Positions 1 to 7,449 of a DNA stretch of 21,062 bases are shown here, one piece after another. The DNA is from Clostridia bacterium (GTDB taxonomy: Bacteria > Bacillota_A > Clostridia > Oscillospirales > CAG-272), in assembly GCA_017529175.1 (NCBI GenBank), contig JAFXNX010000174.1, forward strand, positions 1-21,062, written 5' to 3'. The notes under the pieces were generated by a model. It was not told the origin of the DNA. It saw nothing but the letters and a program-made list of their open reading frames with translations, and searched no databases. Both the position numbers and the translations under genes were made by a program. Positions within the stretch are counted from its first letter, which is position 1; the number at the start of each line of letters is the position of its first letter.

Positions 1-1459
1 CCTTTTTCCTATGCAGCTCCCGCCCGAGCTCGGCAAGGGCGACGGGCAGGCAGCCCTTCTTGATATATACCTTGTCGGGGGCGCGGAACCACAGCATATT
101 CTCTCTCCTTTCGGCGACTGTTTTGATATTCAGAAGATGCTTCACACCGACGTTTTCGGAAACGGAGTTGCCGCCCCACGAGCCGCAGCCGAGGGTGAGC
201 GACGGCGCAAGTCTGAAATTGTAGAGGTCTCCGATACCGCCTTGCGAAGATGGTGTGTTTACAAGTACGCGGCAGGTCTTCATTCTGCTGTAGAAGCGCT
301 CGAGCTTCTTCTGCTCCGTCATAACGTCGAGATAGATCGAGGAAGTGTGACCGTACCCGCCGTCGGCGATAAGGCGCTCCGCTTTATCGAAAGCGTCGTC
401 GATATTCTTCGCGCGGTACATGGCGAGGACAGGCGAGAGCTTTTCGTGAGCGAACTCCTCCGAAAGGTCGACAGATTCGACTTCACCGATCAGAATCTTA
501 GTGCCGTCGGGGATTTTAACGCCCGCGAGTTCCGCGATACGCGAAGCCTTCTGTCCGACGATCTTCGCGTTCAGCGCGCCGTTGATAAGGATCGTCTTTC
601 TGACTTTTTCGGTCTCGTTCGCGTCGAGGAAGTAACAGCCGCGGTCCGAGAACTCTTTCTTTACCGCGTCGTATACCTTGTCAAGAACGATAACAGACTG
701 CTCAGACGCGCAGATCATACCGTTGTCGAAAGTCTTTGAATGGACTATCGAGTTGACGGCGAGAGTTATATCCGCCGTGTCGTCGATGATAGCGGGAGTG
801 TTGCCCGCTCCGACGCCGAGCGCCGGCTTTCCGGACGAGTAAGCCGCCTTCACCATTCCGGGACCGCCCGTCGCGAGGATAATATCGGCTTCCTTCATAA
901 GAAGGTTCGTCATCTCGAGACTCGGGACGTCGATCCAGGCGATGATATCCTCGGGAGCTCCCGCTTCGATCGCCGCTTCGAGCACCGTCTTTGCCGCGGC
1001 GATGGTGGAGAGCTTTGCTCTCGGATGAGGGCTTATGATTATACCGTTTCTTGTCTTTAGAGAAATGAGCGTTTTGAATATCGCGGTCGACGTGGGGTTC
1101 GTCGTGGGTATGACCGCGGCGACCAGCCCTATCGGCTCGGCGATCTTTTTTATACCGAACGCGCGGTCTTCTTCGATGACGCCACAGGTCTTCGTGTCGC
1201 GGTAGGCGTTATAAATATACTCCGCGGCGTAGTGGTTCTTTATCACCTTGTCTTCAACGACTCCCATTCCGGTCTCCTCGACCGCAAGCTTTGCAAGAGG
1301 GATCCTTTGACGGTCTGCGGCAAGGGCGGCGGCGCGGAATATCTTATCGACATCTTCCTGCGAGAACGTCGAAAACTTCTTTTGCGCCGCTCTGACACGA
1401 GCTATCGCTTCTTCCAGGCGGTCTGTTCCGTCGACGAGTTCGTACTTTTTCATATCCAT
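1..1459 (-). CDS. adhE: Bifunctional acetaldehyde-CoA/alcohol dehydrogenase AdhE, N-terminal part (runs off left edge)
   Basis: This frame is open for 486 codons from ATG 1459 to the window edge. AdhE reduces acetyl-CoA to acetaldehyde and then ethanol, using NADH, in the cytoplasm. The visible part is the whole acylating aldehyde dehydrogenase domain: a nucleotide-binding segment near residues 105-230 (AVIPTTNPTST, GVGAGNTPA), catalytic Cys250 in GMICASEQSV, and GYGHTSSIY near 369. Residues 454-470 (NMLWFRAPDKVYIKKGC) match the linker that leads into the iron-dependent alcohol dehydrogenase domain, so this is the AdhE fusion rather than a stand-alone aldehyde dehydrogenase. The full protein should be near 870 residues. 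The start has GGAGAT about 6 bases upstream; a second ATG lies two codons downstream. It begins 17 bases after rex with no terminator between, so rex and adhE are almost certainly cotranscribed and Rex-controlled. Confidence 0.95.
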   Translation of the reverse strand, partial: MDMKKYELVDGTDRLEEAIARVRAAQKKFSTFSQEDVDKIFRAAALAADRQRIPLAKLAVEETGMGVVEDKVIKNHYAAEYIYNAYRDTKTCGVIEEDRAFGIKKIAEPIGLVAAVIPTTNPTSTAIFKTLISLKTRNGIIISPHPRAKLSTIAAAKTVLEAAIEAGAPEDIIAWIDVPSLEMTNLLMKEADIILATGGPGMVKAAYSSGKPALGVGAGNTPAIIDDTADITLAVNSIVHSKTFDNGMICASEQSVIVLDKVYDAVKKEFSDRGCYFLDANETEKVRKTILINGALNAKIVGQKASRIAELAGVKIPDGTKILIGEVESVDLSEEFAHEKLSPVLAMYRAKNIDDAFDKAERLIADGGYGHTSSIYLDVMTEQKKLERFYSRMKTCRVLVNTPSSQGGIGDLYNFRLAPSLTLGCGSWGGNSVSENVGVKHLLNIKTVAERRENMLWFRAPDKVYIKKGCLPVALAELGRELHRKK

Positions 1460-1476
1460 ATTCTTATCTCCTAAAA

Positions 1477-2082
1477 TCAATTATTCGTAACTGTTTTCAG
1501 ATGTGCAAGGGAGAGCGCGAGGTTCTCCGAATAGATCGTGACGCCGGGCGGCGCTTCGAGCTTCACGGGGGCGAAGTTCCATATCGCCGTGATCCCGCAT
1601 TCGACCATTTTGCCGCAGACCTCTTTTGCGCATGAAGCGGGGACTGTCAGTATCCCTATTTTTATCTTTTTTGTCCTGCAGTATTCGGATAGTCCCTCCA
1701 TCGGCAGCGCCGGACAGGAAGGCAGACTCTTTCCTTCGGGGTCGATGTCAAACGACGCCGAAATATGAAGCCCGAATCTCTCAAACCCCGCGTATCCTGC
1801 AAGCGCCTGTCCGAGCTTTCCCGCGCCGACAACGACAGCTTCGGTCTTTGAGTTCGTTCCGAGTACGCTCTCGACGTCGGCGATCAGTTCTTCCCTGTTG
1901 TAGCCGACTTTAGGCGCGCCCTTACCGCACACCGCTCCGAGATCCTTTCTCACCTGCACCTCTCCGAGTCCGAGACCGCGCGCGATCTTCGTCGCCGAGA
2001 TAGTAGGGCAATCTGCGTCGTAAAGGTAGTTAAGATAATCCGGAAGTCTGCCGAGAGTCGCCTTTGATATTTGTTGCGACAT
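1477..2082 (-). CDS. rex: Redox-sensing transcriptional repressor Rex
   Basis: The protein has 201 residues, close to the usual Rex length of about 210. Rex is a homodimeric repressor that binds DNA when NAD+ is high and lets go when NADH rises, controlling fermentation genes. Residues 1-80 form the winged-helix domain (ATLGRLPDYLNYL, then SATKIARGLGLGEVQVRKDLG). A Rossmann fold follows, with VVVGAGKLGQALAGY as the dinucleotide-binding glycine motif, and the C-terminal helix is present. I chose ATG 2082 because GAGGTGG lies about 5 bases upstream and family members begin this way. The frame stays open upstream to 2214, but that stretch encodes hairpins and a promoter and looks non-coding. adhE follows 17 bases downstream, a classic regulator-target pair. 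Confidence 0.95.
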   Translation of the reverse strand: MSQQISKATLGRLPDYLNYLYDADCPTISATKIARGLGLGEVQVRKDLGAVCGKGAPKVGYNREELIADVESVLGTNSKTEAVVVGAGKLGQALAGYAGFERFGLHISASFDIDPEGKSLPSCPALPMEGLSEYCRTKKIKIGILTVPASCAKEVCGKMVECGITAIWNFAPVKLEAPPGVTIYSENLALSLAHLKTVTNN

Positions 2083-2107
2083 ACGATCCACCTCTCTTTT
2101 CACTTTG

Positions 2108-2116
2108 ATTGTACCA
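2108..2116 (-). promoter_or_regulatory. Candidate rex-proximal promoter, extended -10
   Basis: The minus strand reads TGGTACAAT, an extended -10 (TGn before TACAAT), about 26 bases upstream of the rex start codon. No good -35 is visible 17 bases further upstream. It lies just downstream of a terminator-like hairpin, so it could drive rex-adhE separately from the lysR unit. This is a sequence match only. Confidence 0.4.
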
Positions 2117-2140
2117 TATAGATCCGGATATGGGAATAAT

Positions 2141-2177
2141 AAAAAAGGTATATCGATAATATCCTTATCGATATACC
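2141..2177 (-). terminator. Intrinsic terminator-like hairpin between lysR and rex
   Basis: Perfect 13-bp arms at 2147-2159 and 2165-2177 enclose a 5-base loop. On the minus strand the stem is followed by six T (2146-2141) and then more AT. The stem is AT-rich but long. It may end the nucleoside hydrolase-lysR transcript, or attenuate a rex-adhE transcript starting near 2254. Confidence 0.75.
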
Positions 2178-2179
2178 CC

Positions 2180-2241
2180 GGAACGAAATAGGCTTGACAG
2201 AATGGCGAGATCACCGAATCTTCCTGCGCCTATTTCGCTCC
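2180..2241 (-). other. Long hairpin in the lysR-rex intergenic region
   Basis: Arms at 2180-2193 and 2228-2241 pair over 14 bp as minus-strand RNA, with one G-U pair, around a 34-base apical region. That region holds a smaller GGTGA/TCGCC pairing. It lies directly upstream of the terminator-like hairpin and downstream of the lysR stop. I recognise no known riboswitch consensus in it. It may be part of a two-hairpin terminator or of a structured leader for rex-adhE. Confidence 0.5.
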
Positions 2242-2250
2242 CACAACAAT

Positions 2251-2268
2251 TTGTTTATTTATTAAAAG
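2251..2268 (-). promoter_or_regulatory. Candidate Rex operator (ROP-like site)
   Basis: The 18 bases match 11 of the 14 fixed positions of the clostridial Rex consensus TTGTTAA-N4-TTAACAA. The site covers the lysR stop codon and overlaps the -10 and predicted start point of a minus-strand promoter (2261-2289), a sensible place for repression of rex-adhE. The region is AT-rich, so a chance match is possible. Confidence 0.4.
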
Positions 2269-3181
2269 AGTGCTCTTTTGATTTTGCAACCTCTTTGATA
2301 AACCGCCTGTCCAGCTCTGTCAGCTTGTAGTCGCGACGGTATATCAGGACGTCGCGGTAGACTTTCTGATTGTCCGGGCAGTCAAGCTCGACGAGACCGA
2401 ACCTGTCGAGCGTCTCGCGCGGTATGGGAGACACCCACATATAAGTCTCGGGGTTCGACGAGAGAAGTTCGAACTGGCTTCCCCTCTCGAACACGAATAT
2501 ACGCCTTTCGACGTCGTCCGGGAGTTCTTCTTTTTTTACCTCGGACATCGGTATTGACGGCACGAACGGGTCCGCGTGAGCTATCTCTATCTTGTCTTTC
2601 AGATCGGAATATCGAACTGTCCCGAGGGCGGCAAGAGAGCTTTCCTTCGATGCGACGACAACGTAATGGAACTCCGTTACAAGCTCGCTTGCGAGTCCTT
2701 TTTCGGCAAGTGTCGAAGCGAAGTGACTCTCGTAGGTTTTCGCATATCTGATGATGCCGAGCTTATAATCGGAATTCAAAATATTCTTGATCGCGCGAAG
2801 AGCGTTCGTTTCCTTATATATTATCTCAGCCGGCGCATTCCCTATCGAGCGTGAAAACTTCGCGAAAGCGTCCGATATATAGCTCGCGCGCGGCACGGAG
2901 ACGGAAAAGCGCTGTTTTCTGTTCTCTCCGCTCTTGTACATTTTCTCGACGTCGTCGATCTGCGAGAGTATTTTCTCCGCGTATCCGATAAACTCCTCGC
3001 CCTCCGCCGTCATGACCATTCCGCGCGCGCTTCGCTCGAATATGGTGATCCCGAGCTCGCCCTCAAGCTCCTTTATCGCGCGGCTGAGATTCGGCTGCGC
3101 TATGTAAAGCGTCTCGGACGCCTTGTTCACGGAACCGCTGCGCGCGACCTCGACGGCGTATTTCATATGAAGAATATTCAT
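2255..3181 (-). CDS. LysR-family transcriptional regulator
   Basis: This 308-residue protein has the standard LysR length. Residues 1-60 are the winged helix-turn-helix (MKYAVEVARSGSVNKASETL, then AQPNLSRAIKELEGELG and IFERSARG). A linker helix follows near 60-90, then a periplasmic-binding-protein-like effector domain from about 92 to 295. The effector is not identifiable from sequence. The start has GGAGG about 5 bases upstream. The gene begins 15 bases after the nucleoside hydrolase stop on the same strand, so the two share the promoter at 4142-4170. It may regulate this unit or an unlinked target. It is not divergently paired with a target, unlike many LysR genes, so no regulon can be read from the context. 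Confidence 0.93.
   Translation of the reverse strand: MNILHMKYAVEVARSGSVNKASETLYIAQPNLSRAIKELEGELGITIFERSARGMVMTAEGEEFIGYAEKILSQIDDVEKMYKSGENRKQRFSVSVPRASYISDAFAKFSRSIGNAPAEIIYKETNALRAIKNILNSDYKLGIIRYAKTYESHFASTLAEKGLASELVTEFHYVVVASKESSLAALGTVRYSDLKDKIEIAHADPFVPSIPMSEVKKEELPDDVERRIFVFERGSQFELLSSNPETYMWVSPIPRETLDRFGLVELDCPDNQKVYRDVLIYRRDYKLTELDRRFIKEVAKSKEHSFNK
2261..2289 (-). promoter_or_regulatory. Candidate promoter for rex-adhE inside the end of lysR
   Basis: The minus strand reads TTGCAA, 17 bases, then TTTAAT, with a predicted start near 2254. It lies within the last codons of lysR and overlaps the Rex-like site. If used, the rex message would carry a leader of about 170 bases containing both intergenic hairpins. 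Confidence 0.4.
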
Positions 3182-3196
3182 AAGGCCTCCGGAAAA

Positions 3197-4111
3197 CTAT
3201 ATTTTGCCGAGAAGTCTGTCGGTAAGAAAATCGTAGAACGCCCCGACGTCGCGCCACCTGACGGCGCAGTTGATGATCTTTCCGCGCTCATGATCGATCT
3301 TCGTATAAGCTCCGTCGTCCATCCAGATCGGAAGGTCCTCCGTCTCGAAAAGCTCGTCGGACAGCGCTCTGTAGATTGCCGCCGTGTCGTAAAGGCAGGT
3401 GCTTTGAGTCTTGTAATACGTACAGTTGTTTGCGACCATCCACGCGTCGAAATTATCGAGCACGGTCTTGGCGAACACGTCTCCCGCCTCTCTTGCGCGA
3501 AGGACTCTCTGATAGTTCTCGCCGTCGAGCACCAGATGCGCCGTGACGTCGAGGGGAACGAAAATAAACTCTATGTTACTGCGAAGAATGTTCTGCGCTT
3601 CCGCGGTACGCGCGCGAAGGTTGTACTCGGAGTCGGGATGATCGTCCGAGTGCCCCTTGTAAATACTGCCGTGCGCGCCGATGATCTTTATCTTCTCCGC
3701 GACCTTCGGCTCTCTTACTATCGCGAGCGCGATATTCTGAAGAGGTCCTATCGCGAGGACCGTAATTCTCTCGTCGCTTGCCATAACCGTCTCGACAAAG
3801 CCCGCGACGCCGTCCTCGTAGATCTTGCCGGGGTAGCTTGAGAGCTCATAATCTCCTACCCACGACGCCTGCGGATTTATCCCCTCGTCCGCGATCGTCC
3901 GGAAGCCGATCCCTATCGGTATATCCCCGCGTCCCATCGCGTCGCACATTTTAGCTGTCAGCTTCGCCTTGTGGACCGTGTTGTCCTCGCTCGTGATTAT
4001 ATATTTAACGTCGAACTCGGGCGAGCGCAGCAGCATCGCAAGCGCCCACGTATCGTCTATATCCGAGCCTATGTCCGTATCGAGTATGACGGGTATCTTT
4101 TTCATTTCCAT
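3197..4111 (-). CDS. Inosine/uridine-preferring nucleoside hydrolase family protein
   Basis: The 304-residue protein belongs to the nucleoside hydrolase superfamily, which cleaves the N-glycosidic bond of ribonucleosides to free base and ribose for salvage. The hallmark calcium-binding motif DTDIGSDIDD is at residues 11-20. LAIGPLQNIALAI and the late aspartate in CLYDTAAI, a usual metal ligand, are also present. No signal peptide is seen, so it is cytoplasmic. The late active-site region has LYDTAAI instead of the common HDP pattern, so substrate preference cannot be named. Start 4111 has a GGAAGG about 9 bases upstream; an ATG two codons later is equally possible. It heads a two-gene unit with the LysR regulator. 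Confidence 0.9.
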   Translation of the reverse strand: MEMKKIPVILDTDIGSDIDDTWALAMLLRSPEFDVKYIITSEDNTVHKAKLTAKMCDAMGRGDIPIGIGFRTIADEGINPQASWVGDYELSSYPGKIYEDGVAGFVETVMASDERITVLAIGPLQNIALAIVREPKVAEKIKIIGAHGSIYKGHSDDHPDSEYNLRARTAEAQNILRSNIEFIFVPLDVTAHLVLDGENYQRVLRAREAGDVFAKTVLDNFDAWMVANNCTYYKTQSTCLYDTAAIYRALSDELFETEDLPIWMDDGAYTKIDHERGKIINCAVRWRDVGAFYDFLTDRLLGKI

Positions 4112-4141
4112 ATCAGTTCCTTCCTTGTTTTTATCGAATCA

Positions 4142-4170
4142 ATTATACAATACGCCGCACGATAAGTCAA
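4142..4170 (-). promoter_or_regulatory. Sigma-A promoter for the nucleoside hydrolase-lysR unit
   Basis: The minus strand reads TTGACT, a 17-base spacer, then TATAAT, 31 bases upstream of the nucleoside hydrolase start. This is near-consensus and the strongest promoter in this part of the window. Confidence 0.85.
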
Positions 4171-4198
4171 CATGCGACGGCTATATGACGCGATCTTA

Positions 4199-4227
4199 TT
4201 GCATATTCGCGCGCTTTGTGATAATAT
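4199..4227 (+). promoter_or_regulatory. Promoter for the surface protein and lipoprotein genes
   Basis: The plus strand reads TTGCAT, a 17-base spacer, then TAATAT, about 35 bases upstream of the 4262 start. It is divergent from the nucleoside hydrolase promoter. An alternative -10 (GATAAT at 4220) would give a short spacer. Confidence 0.55.
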
Positions 4228-4261
4228 AAATACAGGATCATTTTTTATGGAGGGCTTTGTT

Positions 4262-5590
4262 ATGAAAAAATTCTTATCGATCGCATTTACGCTCGCGCTT
4301 CTCGCTTCCTGCCTGACGGTATTTACAAGCGCGGAAGATGCTCTTCCGTTTGAGCTGACGCCGCCGGCGAACGTCGCGCTCTCCCGCCTTCCCGACGAGG
4401 GCGACAGTCCGACGACGATGACGTTCTCCTACAGTACGAGCGACGAGATGATCGAATATCTTGAAGTTCTTTCCGCCTCGGAAGACCGCGAAGCGTTCCT
4501 TAAGGACGCAGGACTTTCCGACCTTTTCGTGACGCTTCAGGTGGACTGGGCGATCGACGACACGGACGACCCCGTCTCCGGTTGGCACTACAACGAAAAC
4601 TGGGGCTACAACGAAAACTACGGAACGTTCGGTTACGATAACGACGGCAATCAATGCTACAGCGAATGGGACGTCCTTGACGCAGGAGTTGACTTCCGGA
4701 CGGTAAATGAGATCTGGATACTCCGCGGCGTACCGGATGACGAGCGTTGGAACGGAAATCCCGAGACTCATATGCCCGGCGTCAAGGATCAGCTGAATCC
4801 CGATCAGTACGAATACCACGACGACACGGTCTGGATCGACTGGGATGAACATACTGCCTACGTCCGCGCCCGCTACGCGGTGTGCGGTCTCAAGATCGGC
4901 GGCGACAGATTCGTCCCTCTCGCATATTCCGACTGGTCAAAGACTGCTTCATACGGAAAAGGCGTTGAAAAATTCAAGCCGCTGACGGAAGACGATCTTC
5001 CAGCTCCCGTTATCAGGGACCTTCACATGACGGACGAGACGTTCAACGACAATCCCGTCTGCGCTTTCACTCTCACTGTTCCCGAAGAGCTTGCAAAAGC
5101 CGCGACTGACGTCGCTGCCGCAGGCGGCGCGATATTCGTCGAAACATACGCGCGCGTCAAGGGCGACGCGGAATGGACGCTGATGGGCAACACGGACTGG
5201 ATCATCAAGTCGGGCGAAATGGAATGCGCTCTTTTGCATCTCGTAAACGACGAACGCCCGGTCATCACGGCGGATACACCGATCGAACTGCGCTGCAGAT
5301 ACTGTTGCTCTCAGCCGGAGGCGGGCGACATTTTCTCCGATTATTCGGAGGTCGTCACGTTCGGAACGGATGAAATAAAGACAGGAAACGAGACTGCGGC
5401 GGATACCGCTGATACCCCCGAGGTCATTTCTCCCGCACAACCGGTAACGACCGAGGAAAAATGCTCCATCTGTCACTTCTGTCCCCGTCCTCTCGGACTC
5501 TGCATCTTCATCTGGATCGCAACAATCGTTGTGATCGCAGTTGTCGTTATCATAATCATCAAGAGCAGAAAGAAAAAAGAACAGAAATAA
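4262..5590 (+). CDS. Uncharacterised secreted protein with C-terminal membrane anchor
   Basis: I do not recognise the main domain. The protein has 442 residues. Residues 1-24 are a signal peptide (MKKFLSIAFTLALLASC, cleavage near TSA-ED). The exported part, about residues 25-380, is acidic and rich in Trp, Tyr and Asp, including a tandem YNENWGYNENYG near 115. A Thr/Pro-rich linker leads to residues 400-442: Cys401, Cys404 and Cys407 (CSICHFC), PRPLGLC, one strongly hydrophobic helix, and a basic tail ending KKKEQK. That arrangement implies extracellular display with the tail in the cytoplasm. The start was chosen for GGAGGG at 4249-4254, 7 bases upstream, and the signal peptide; the frame is open further upstream without such support. 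The lipoprotein gene follows after 68 bases. Confidence 0.85.
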   Translation: MKKFLSIAFTLALLASCLTVFTSAEDALPFELTPPANVALSRLPDEGDSPTTMTFSYSTSDEMIEYLEVLSASEDREAFLKDAGLSDLFVTLQVDWAIDDTDDPVSGWHYNENWGYNENYGTFGYDNDGNQCYSEWDVLDAGVDFRTVNEIWILRGVPDDERWNGNPETHMPGVKDQLNPDQYEYHDDTVWIDWDEHTAYVRARYAVCGLKIGGDRFVPLAYSDWSKTASYGKGVEKFKPLTEDDLPAPVIRDLHMTDETFNDNPVCAFTLTVPEELAKAATDVAAAGGAIFVETYARVKGDAEWTLMGNTDWIIKSGEMECALLHLVNDERPVITADTPIELRCRYCCSQPEAGDIFSDYSEVVTFGTDEIKTGNETAADTADTPEVISPAQPVTTEEKCSICHFCPRPLGLCIFIWIATIVVIAVVVIIIIKSRKKKEQK

Positions 5591-5658
5591 ATGCCGAAAA
5601 ACTGAAAACAAACGGTCAATAACCGCCACAGGCGGAAATAATAAAAGGAGAAAACAAA

Positions 5659-6030
5659 ATGAAAAAGATCATAGTTGCAGTACTGGCGCTTGTTATGGTA
5701 CTCGCTCTCGTTTCCTGCGGTAACAGCGCGCTTAAGGATGCGGCGGGAACTTACGGCAACGGTCAGACAAAGTTTGTCGGCGATGAAGAATGGCAGGACA
5801 CCGATGACGTTTTCGTTCTCAATGACAACGGCAAGGGCGTCCACAAATCGGGAGATTACGAGTATGAACTCGAATGGAATCTCGAAGGCGAGAACTTCAC
5901 GATGAAGGAAACATTCCTCGGCTTGACAAACGATTACACCGGAACGCTCAAGGACGGCAAGCTAGATATGTTCAACGGCGATCCGAACAACGAACTCACC
6001 TGTGAGTACGTATTTTCAATTCAGAAATAA
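5659..6030 (+). CDS. Small lipoprotein of unknown function
   Basis: The protein has 123 residues. Its N-terminus is a lipoprotein signal: KK at 2-3, a hydrophobic core, and the lipobox LVSC at 17-20, so Cys20 should be lipidated and the protein anchored to the outer face of the membrane. The mature part of about 100 residues is polar and probably mostly beta strand (alternating segments such as YEYELEWNLEGENF and DYTGTLKDGKLDMF), resembling small lipocalin-like or Lipoprotein-DUF folds, but no family can be named. AAAAGGAG lies 6-7 bases before the ATG. It lies 68 bases after the anchored surface protein, probably in the same transcript, and is closed by the terminator at 6050-6076. Confidence 0.85.
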   Translation: MKKIIVAVLALVMVLALVSCGNSALKDAAGTYGNGQTKFVGDEEWQDTDDVFVLNDNGKGVHKSGDYEYELEWNLEGENFTMKETFLGLTNDYTGTLKDGKLDMFNGDPNNELTCEYVFSIQK

Positions 6031-6049
6031 ATCTTGATATCAAACAGAG

Positions 6050-6076
6050 AAACCCCGGGGCTTAACCTGGGGTTTT
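6050..6076. terminator. Terminator between convergent lipoprotein and LRR genes
   Basis: Arms 6050-6059 and 6066-6075 pair over 10 bp (one G-U) around a 6-base loop, followed by T on the plus strand. The minus-strand flank is also T-rich (TTTCTCTGTTTG), so it can serve the LRR locus ending at 6081 as well. Confidence 0.75.
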
Positions 6077-6080
6077 AACG

Positions 6081-6245
6081 TTATTTGACAAGTATTCCTA
6101 TCAGCCGCATGACGTCCTTCATATTAATATATCCGTCGCACAGCAGATCGGCGTTCCCTCTGTAATTCTCTCCGATATCCTCGATCAGCGCTATAGCCCG
6201 CCTTAATGCCAGCACATCCTTGAAACTGACTTCTCCGTCGCAGTA
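6081..6245 (-). pseudogene. Out-of-frame dockerin fragment of the LRR gene
   Basis: In the frame shifted by one base from the LRR gene, codons 6245-6084 encode YCDGEVSFKDVLALRR, then a spacer and a second repeat LLCDGYINMKDVMRLIGIL, ending in TAA at 6081-6083. This is a type I dockerin pattern (calcium loop CDGxVxxKDV plus helix, twice), closely like the dockerin of the serpin at 16843. The first loop lacks its opening GDxN residues, so the junction removed the linker and the first residues of the dockerin. A TGA upstream in this frame and the lack of a start codon mean it cannot be made alone. Confidence 0.75.
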
Positions 6246-7378
6246 CCGTTGTAGTATACGTCGGTTATGAGATCACAAAATCTGAACGCCGAATCATTAA
6301 TTTTTACAACTCCGCTGCCGATCATGACGGCTCTCAGATAATCCGCTTCCATAAAAGCGCCCATGCCGATAGACGTCACGCCGTCGGATATATTCACGCT
6401 TCTTATAAGCTTATGACAATTATAGGTTTCCCACGGAAAAACGGTCTGGTATTCTTTGAGAAATTCGAACATATCCCCGGTTCCTTCGAGATAAAGCTCC
6501 CCGGAGAAGGGGTACAGAGTCCAGGTAAGATCATCACCGCATTTGCCACACACGTAATCGTTTTCAAAATGTTTCTCAGCGTAGTTGAAATAACGGTTGG
6601 GACTTGTCGGAACAGTAGAATGGTCAAAACGTGTATTATCAACATAAACACGATCAAATTCTTCTATCGAGCCGTTGTAAAACACATATTTCAGCATTTT
6701 ACATTCGTTGAAAGCATACGGCTCTATCGACGATACGTCATGCCCCAGCACAATTATGGTAAGAGCGCTGCATCCGGAAAACGCGCCTTTTCCGATTTTA
6801 TATAATACGTTGCCGATCGTTAATCTTTCAAGAGCGGAAAAGCCCGAATAAGCTTTTTCGGGGATAGCCGTACCTTTGTCCTTAACGGTCACGACGCTCC
6901 CTTTACTGTCTGAAAATACCTCGCTCGGAACAAAAGAATCGGACGACGACAGTATGAGTTCTTTTATTGAAGTGCATCCGGAAAACGCTCCGTCTCCGAC
7001 GGACAGTACAGCCTCTTCTATGGAAACGCTCTCAAGCGCGGTACACCCGGAGAAAGCGCCCTCTCCCAAGGATCTTACCGAATACGGGATCGATATGCTC
7101 TTGAGGCGGCTGCATCCCTCAAACGCGCCGGCGGCAATACTGAAGGTGCCGCCGAGCATCTCGCAAGATTCGATACTTGTATTTCTTGCTCTTAAAAGCG
7201 TATTGTACATATTTCCGGGCGGCATGGAATAATACGCGTTTCCGTACAAATAACCGTCTTCGACGCCTCTGCTGTCGCCGGACGGTGAAACATTATCCGC
7301 GGCAAACGAACGTACCGGCGACGCGAACGCCGCAAAGAACATCGAAGCTATTATGAATAAAGACAGTATCTTTCTCAT
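6203..7378 (-). CDS. Secreted BspA-type leucine-rich-repeat protein, C-terminus frameshifted
   Basis: The open frame has 391 residues. Residues 1-27 are a signal peptide (cleavage near SFA-ADN). Residues 78-235 and 328-378 hold LRR_5/BspA-type repeats, each with a GAFxGCxxLxxI-like core (GAFEGCSRLKSI, GAFSGCTALESV, GAFSGCTSIKEL, GAFSGCSALTII). Between them, 277-330 is a CGKCGDDLTWTLYPFSGELY block that often links such repeats in clostridial surface proteins. This family binds host or environmental ligands outside the cell. The last residues after YYNG (378) are an out-of-frame reading of a dockerin coding sequence, which continues intact in another frame to 6081. The gene therefore looks recently damaged, or hit by an assembly error. 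GGAGG lies 6 bases before the start. Confidence 0.8.
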   Translation of the reverse strand: MRKILSLFIIASMFFAAFASPVRSFAADNVSPSGDSRGVEDGYLYGNAYYSMPPGNMYNTLLRARNTSIESCEMLGGTFSIAAGAFEGCSRLKSISIPYSVRSLGEGAFSGCTALESVSIEEAVLSVGDGAFSGCTSIKELILSSSDSFVPSEVFSDSKGSVVTVKDKGTAIPEKAYSGFSALERLTIGNVLYKIGKGAFSGCSALTIIVLGHDVSSIEPYAFNECKMLKYVFYNGSIEEFDRVYVDNTRFDHSTVPTSPNRYFNYAEKHFENDYVCGKCGDDLTWTLYPFSGELYLEGTGDMFEFLKEYQTVFPWETYNCHKLIRSVNISDGVTSIGMGAFMEADYLRAVMIGSGVVKINDSAFRFCDLITDVYYNGTATEKSVSRMCWH

Positions 7379-7429
7379 ATCAGACCTCCGGGGACTGATT
7401 TCTATATTAATGAAGAATTCTCTTTATTG

Positions 7430-7438
7430 ATTATATCA
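7430..7438 (-). promoter_or_regulatory. Extended -10 promoter for the LRR gene
   Basis: The minus strand reads TGATATAAT (extended -10 with a perfect TATAAT at 7430-7435), 52 bases upstream of the LRR start codon. The -35 is weak. Confidence 0.55.
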
Positions 7439-7449
7439 CGCTGATACGA

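Noticed and set aside
2083..2214. N-terminal extension of rex
   Set aside because: The frame is open, but the stretch encodes hairpins and a promoter, and known Rex proteins begin at the 2082 ATG, which has a good Shine-Dalgarno.
5623..5635. Hairpin CCGCC/GGCGG between the surface protein and lipoprotein genes
   Set aside because: The stem is only 5 bp and no T tract follows, so it is not a terminator; it is probably incidental.
6203..6270. Programmed -1 frameshift joining the LRR domain to the dockerin
   Set aside because: No X-XXY-YYZ slippery heptamer is seen between the upstream TGA of the dockerin frame and the LRR stop, and the dockerin has lost its first residues, which points to deletion.
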